Positions 61,778-64,000 of a DNA stretch of 64,000 bases are shown one piece after another. Position 1 is the stretch's first letter; every line of letters starts with the position of its first letter. The stretch lies in NCBI GenBank assembly GCA_963770915.1, contig CAVYRG010000001.1:3534001-3598000 (forward strand). The letters run 5' to 3'. The notes below the pieces were generated by a model. It was not told where the DNA came from and ran no database searches. It saw nothing but the letters and a program-made list of their open reading frames with translations. Position numbers and translations under genes: made by a program. This DNA comes from PALSA-270 sp963770915. GTDB taxonomy: Bacteria; Acidobacteriota; Terriglobia; Terriglobales; Acidobacteriaceae.

Positions 61778-62079
61778 TTTGTCCTCTATTTTTCTCCGAC
61801 TAACGCGCACGGCGGTGGCAGCGCTGCAAGAACTCTTGAGATTGTCGGTTTCACAAGAGATCTACCGCCGCAAAACTCCGGCGGTTTCTGGACCGTGAAC
61901 AGTTGTTCAGCGGCAAGTATCGGCGCTTGGCCTCCCGATTGCTGGTCAATATTGACCGCAATGTGGTTGCGCGTCTGGGCAAAGCCCGGGGGCTGCCTGG
62001 CCGAACAATAGTGAACAGATATCTCGATCAGGAAGTGCGAACGTGGGGTAGTGCGCGGTCGACATCCCAGAGGAAGCAA

Positions 62080-62358
62080 ATGAAAAAACAGTATCTTCAC
62101 CTTTGCGTTTATCCCTGTGACAAGTGCAGGGGGCCCGTAGTTTCAGGTCTGCTTGCGGTACGCGAGAAAGAGATATCGAGGGAGACTGAGATCAGGCAAG
62201 TGGGGGCAATCTGCCTGTTGTGCGGCCATCGGCAAAGCAAAGTAGCGGAGTTCGCGATTGCCCGTCACTTTCCGCCGGTCGAATGGGAATCAGTGAACCT
62301 CCCCGACATCACGCATCTTGCAACTGCATTTGAGGGAATGCTCAGTCGGACCACATGA
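62080..62358 (+). CDS. Small cysteine-pair (zinc-ribbon-like) protein
   Basis: 92 residues from ATG 62080 with GAGGAAG upstream; the frame extends 59 codons further up but without conservation-like features. CDKCRGPVVSGLLAVREKEI and ICLLCGHRQSK provide two CxxC pairs suited to one zinc. No family name or function is known to me. It lies on the opposite strand from the LPKTA gene and is 303 bases upstream of it, so the 61778-62079 gap should contain both promoters; that gap also has a CCGCCG/CGGCGG hairpin at 61865-61884. Confidence 0.6.
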   Translation: MKKQYLHLCVYPCDKCRGPVVSGLLAVREKEISRETEIRQVGAICLLCGHRQSKVAEFAIARHFPPVEWESVNLPDITHLATAFEGMLSRTT

Positions 62359-62637
62359 CGATCCGGCATGGGGCGGGCAACACGCGGAATCTTCCGCTGG
62401 TGCCCGATTTCCAGAGCGCGGTCGGGGCCACTCCTTAAGTGCTCATATGGATGGAGAGTCGTCGCCGGAGTGCCTGCATTATTCTCTCTAAAGCGAGCAA
62501 TTGTGAACATCGCGCCATCCTCCTCAAGGCGCACCATCTGTATAGATGGGGAAAAGGATCGAGCCTGAAAGTGGTGGCGTCCAAACCAGGCATCGGGTGA
62601 TCGCCCCTTCCACCTCGTGCCATTTCCCGGGAGCCAT

Positions 62638-62904
62638 ATGATGATCAGCTACTCCGCTACCAACGGCAACAAATCCCCCGAACCGCCGCTGCCCTATCCA
62701 GGAGCAACGCCTGACGCGGAGCGTGCCAAAAAGCCGGCGCTGCCTGAGCCTCCGTACCAGCCTTATGCCAAGAAGCCGGGGCCGCCAGAGCCCCCGTATA
62801 GGCCTTACGCCAAGAAGCCCGGACCGCCTGCGCCTCCCTATAAGCCCTACGTCGAAAAGCCCGCGCCGTCTGAGCCTCCGTATGAGCCTTACAAGGGCAT
62901 GTAG
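62638..62904 (+). CDS. Proline-rich tandem-repeat protein (PPYxPY repeats)
   Basis: 88 residues from ATG 62638 (GGGAG six bases upstream). After MMISYSATNGNKSPEPPLPY come four tandem 14-residue repeats of the form AKKPGPPEPPYRPY, ending in KGM. The composition is Pro, Tyr, Lys and Glu. It has no signal peptide or hydrophobic segment and should be an extended polyproline-II-like chain. The function is unknown. The synonymous variation between repeats suggests selection on the peptide, so it is probably a real gene. Confidence 0.55.
   Translation: MMISYSATNGNKSPEPPLPYPGATPDAERAKKPALPEPPYQPYAKKPGPPEPPYRPYAKKPGPPAPPYKPYVEKPAPSEPPYEPYKGM
62725..62892 (+). repeat. Four tandem 42-base repeats coding PPYxPY units
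   Basis: Four in-frame copies of 42 bases. They differ at many third positions but keep the KP.PP.PPY.PY peptide pattern. The last copy is the most diverged (VEKPAPSEPPYEPY). Confidence 0.8.
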
Positions 62905-63154
62905 TCGCTGGGCCGATGTCCGTTGAGAAGCGTGCACCGACTCCATGTACTACGTTCGATAATCGGGATCTGTTCAAAATGAACATCTTTGGCAAAGCTG
63001 TGCGGAGTATTCCGGCAGGATTACCGGATCACCCCTGCCGCTCCGCTTCTACTCCCAACAACATCGCGACATACCGATAGCGCTGTTCTCGGTGGGAATG
63101 GGAGACGGTGCGGATCTGCTCAATTGCATCCAGCTGTCGAAGGGGAGCGGAACC

Positions 63155-63382
63155 TCAGTTCTTCGGAGGTCGTGTGCGCGCGCCGGCAATGGTCAGCGAG
63201 ATTCCGCCCGCGATCAGGACGACGCTAACGATGGGCGACACTCTTTCACTGTGACGGGTCTGCACCCCAATGTTCGTGTCCCCGATTTTGATGCCCTGCG
63301 TCTCGCTGCGGGGAATCGGTACGATCAGAGATGCGATGCCGAGCACAACCATGAGCAGGCCTGCGAACAGCAAGATCTTCAT
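63155..63382 (-). CDS. Small two-helix membrane protein
   Basis: 75 residues from ATG 63382 with GAGGA upstream; the frame extends to 63409. Helices MKILLFAGLLMVVLGIASLI and VSVVLIAGGISLTIAGA flank a short polar stretch with IKIGDTNIGVQTRHSE. It resembles small DUF3185-like proteins, which have no known function. It lies 16 bases downstream of the receiver-domain gene on the same strand and is likely co-transcribed with it. Confidence 0.6.
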   Translation of the reverse strand: MKILLFAGLLMVVLGIASLIVPIPRSETQGIKIGDTNIGVQTRHSERVSPIVSVVLIAGGISLTIAGARTRPPKN

Positions 63383-63398
63383 AATTGGGTCCTCGCGG

Positions 63399-63809
63399 TC
63401 ACGCGTCATACAACGGCAAAGAGATCGATCCGCATCTGTGCAATTGCGCGATGGTGGGCGGCAACTGGCTGGCCAGATGATCCTTCGCTATGAAGGCATC
63501 TACCAGCTTCAAGGTTGGCTCAGGAATATCCACCGCTGCGGAAAGCATGATGATCGGCGCGTGTGGTCTGAGCCGCCTCATTTCGATGGCAACCTCTTGC
63601 CCGTTCATCCCGGGCATGAAGTAGTCAACGATTACAACGTCAACCGGGTGCAGGGAGGCTAGTTCCAATCCCTTGCCGCCGCTTGCAGCGGTCAGAACGG
63701 TATACCCAAAGGTTTCGAGGAACGATTTCTCACATTCCAGCACGTCAGCGTTATCGTCGATGCAAAGAAGCACTGCGCTTTGGCATTCAGGATAAACCGA
63801 TAGAGGCAT
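63399..63809 (-). CDS. Stand-alone response-regulator receiver protein (CheY-like)
   Basis: 136 residues. The receiver fold is clear: acidic pair in LLCIDDNADVLE, phospho-acceptor aspartate in VDVVIVDYFMPGMNG, the threonine/serine switch position in IIMLSAAVDIP and a lysine in DAFIAKDHLASQL. No output domain is present, so it must act on a partner. AAGGTG precedes the ATG. No histidine kinase lies within the window. The last 190 bases of the window upstream of it contain no recognised gene. Confidence 0.88.
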   Translation of the reverse strand: MPLSVYPECQSAVLLCIDDNADVLECEKSFLETFGYTVLTAASGGKGLELASLHPVDVVIVDYFMPGMNGQEVAIEMRRLRPHAPIIMLSAAVDIPEPTLKLVDAFIAKDHLASQLPPTIAQLHRCGSISLPLYDA

Positions 63810-64000
63810 GGTTCACCTTAAAAATCCCATTTTCAACAGTTCGGCGCAGAAAACTGTTCAAAATTGCTCAAACCATGTTTTTTTGCATTACCGCGAGCCG
63901 ATCACTCCGACGGCCCCCGCCGCTCAACTTGCTGTAGAACACGCGCTCGATTTCACCCGAGCCGTTGATATTTGGGTACTTGAGGAAATTGCACTGAGAA

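Noticed and set aside
61865..61884. CCGCCG/CGGCGG hairpin as a terminator
   Set aside because: No T-tract follows on either strand and it lies upstream, not downstream, of the adjacent genes.
62725..62892. Tandem 42-base repeats as a CRISPR array
   Set aside because: Repeats are contiguous, in frame and without spacers; they code a peptide repeat.

Overview
The window looks like chromosomal DNA of a Gram-negative soil bacterium of the Acidobacteriota. The grounds are a moderately high GC content, an Oar-like TonB receptor with an N-terminal carboxypeptidase-regulatory-like domain, a VWA protein of the kind common in that phylum, a large arabinan-degrading gene set and small zinc-ribbon proteins. 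This placement is inferred from gene content; no rRNA or complete tRNA gene is present.

Layout. (1) 1-5858, minus strand: one-carbon and acyl-CoA genes, namely a MetF-MetV fused methylenetetrahydrofolate reductase, a pterin-binding methyltransferase, an amidohydrolase, an acyl-CoA carboxylase beta subunit and the start of HMG-CoA lyase (probably leucine breakdown). (2) 6222-17003, plus strand: an exported arabinan/arabinoxylan module of three GH51 arabinofuranosidases, one Tat-exported GH127 beta-L-arabinofuranosidase and two CE1-type esterases. (3) 17362-33587: storage-sugar genes, treX-treZ-treY on the minus strand and glgX2-pgm-glgP on the plus strand. Between them lies an encapsulin nanocompartment with its DyP peroxidase cargo, plus a broken PfpI gene. 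(4) 33714-44134: small redox and detoxification genes mixed with broken genes (class II aldolase), partly converted VOC paralogues and short direct repeats. (5) 44371-58002: aromatic catabolism, with a broken tannase, a TonB receptor, a cytochrome c, pobA, and a complete protocatechuate operon pcaI-J-F-H-G-B-DC transcribed away from an IclR-type regulator. The intergenic region between pcaI and the regulator holds a PcaR-like palindrome. (6) 58275-64000: a hemolysin III remnant, small zinc-ribbon and membrane proteins, a sortase / VWA / LPKTA-substrate locus, a proline-rich repeat protein and a receiver-domain protein.

The genes fit a plant-litter lifestyle. Side-chain arabinose and esterified phenolics are released outside the cell, phenolics are funnelled through 4-hydroxybenzoate and protocatechuate to succinyl-CoA and acetyl-CoA, and surplus glucose is stored as glycogen or converted to trehalose. 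The least expected observations are two near-identical tRNA-3'-end-like repeats 41 kb apart in the same orientation, a sortase system with its own LPKTA substrate in a presumed diderm, and several broken genes (pgm, an lmo0937-type protein, aldolase, PfpI, tannase, hemolysin III). Some of the single-base breaks could be sequencing or assembly errors.
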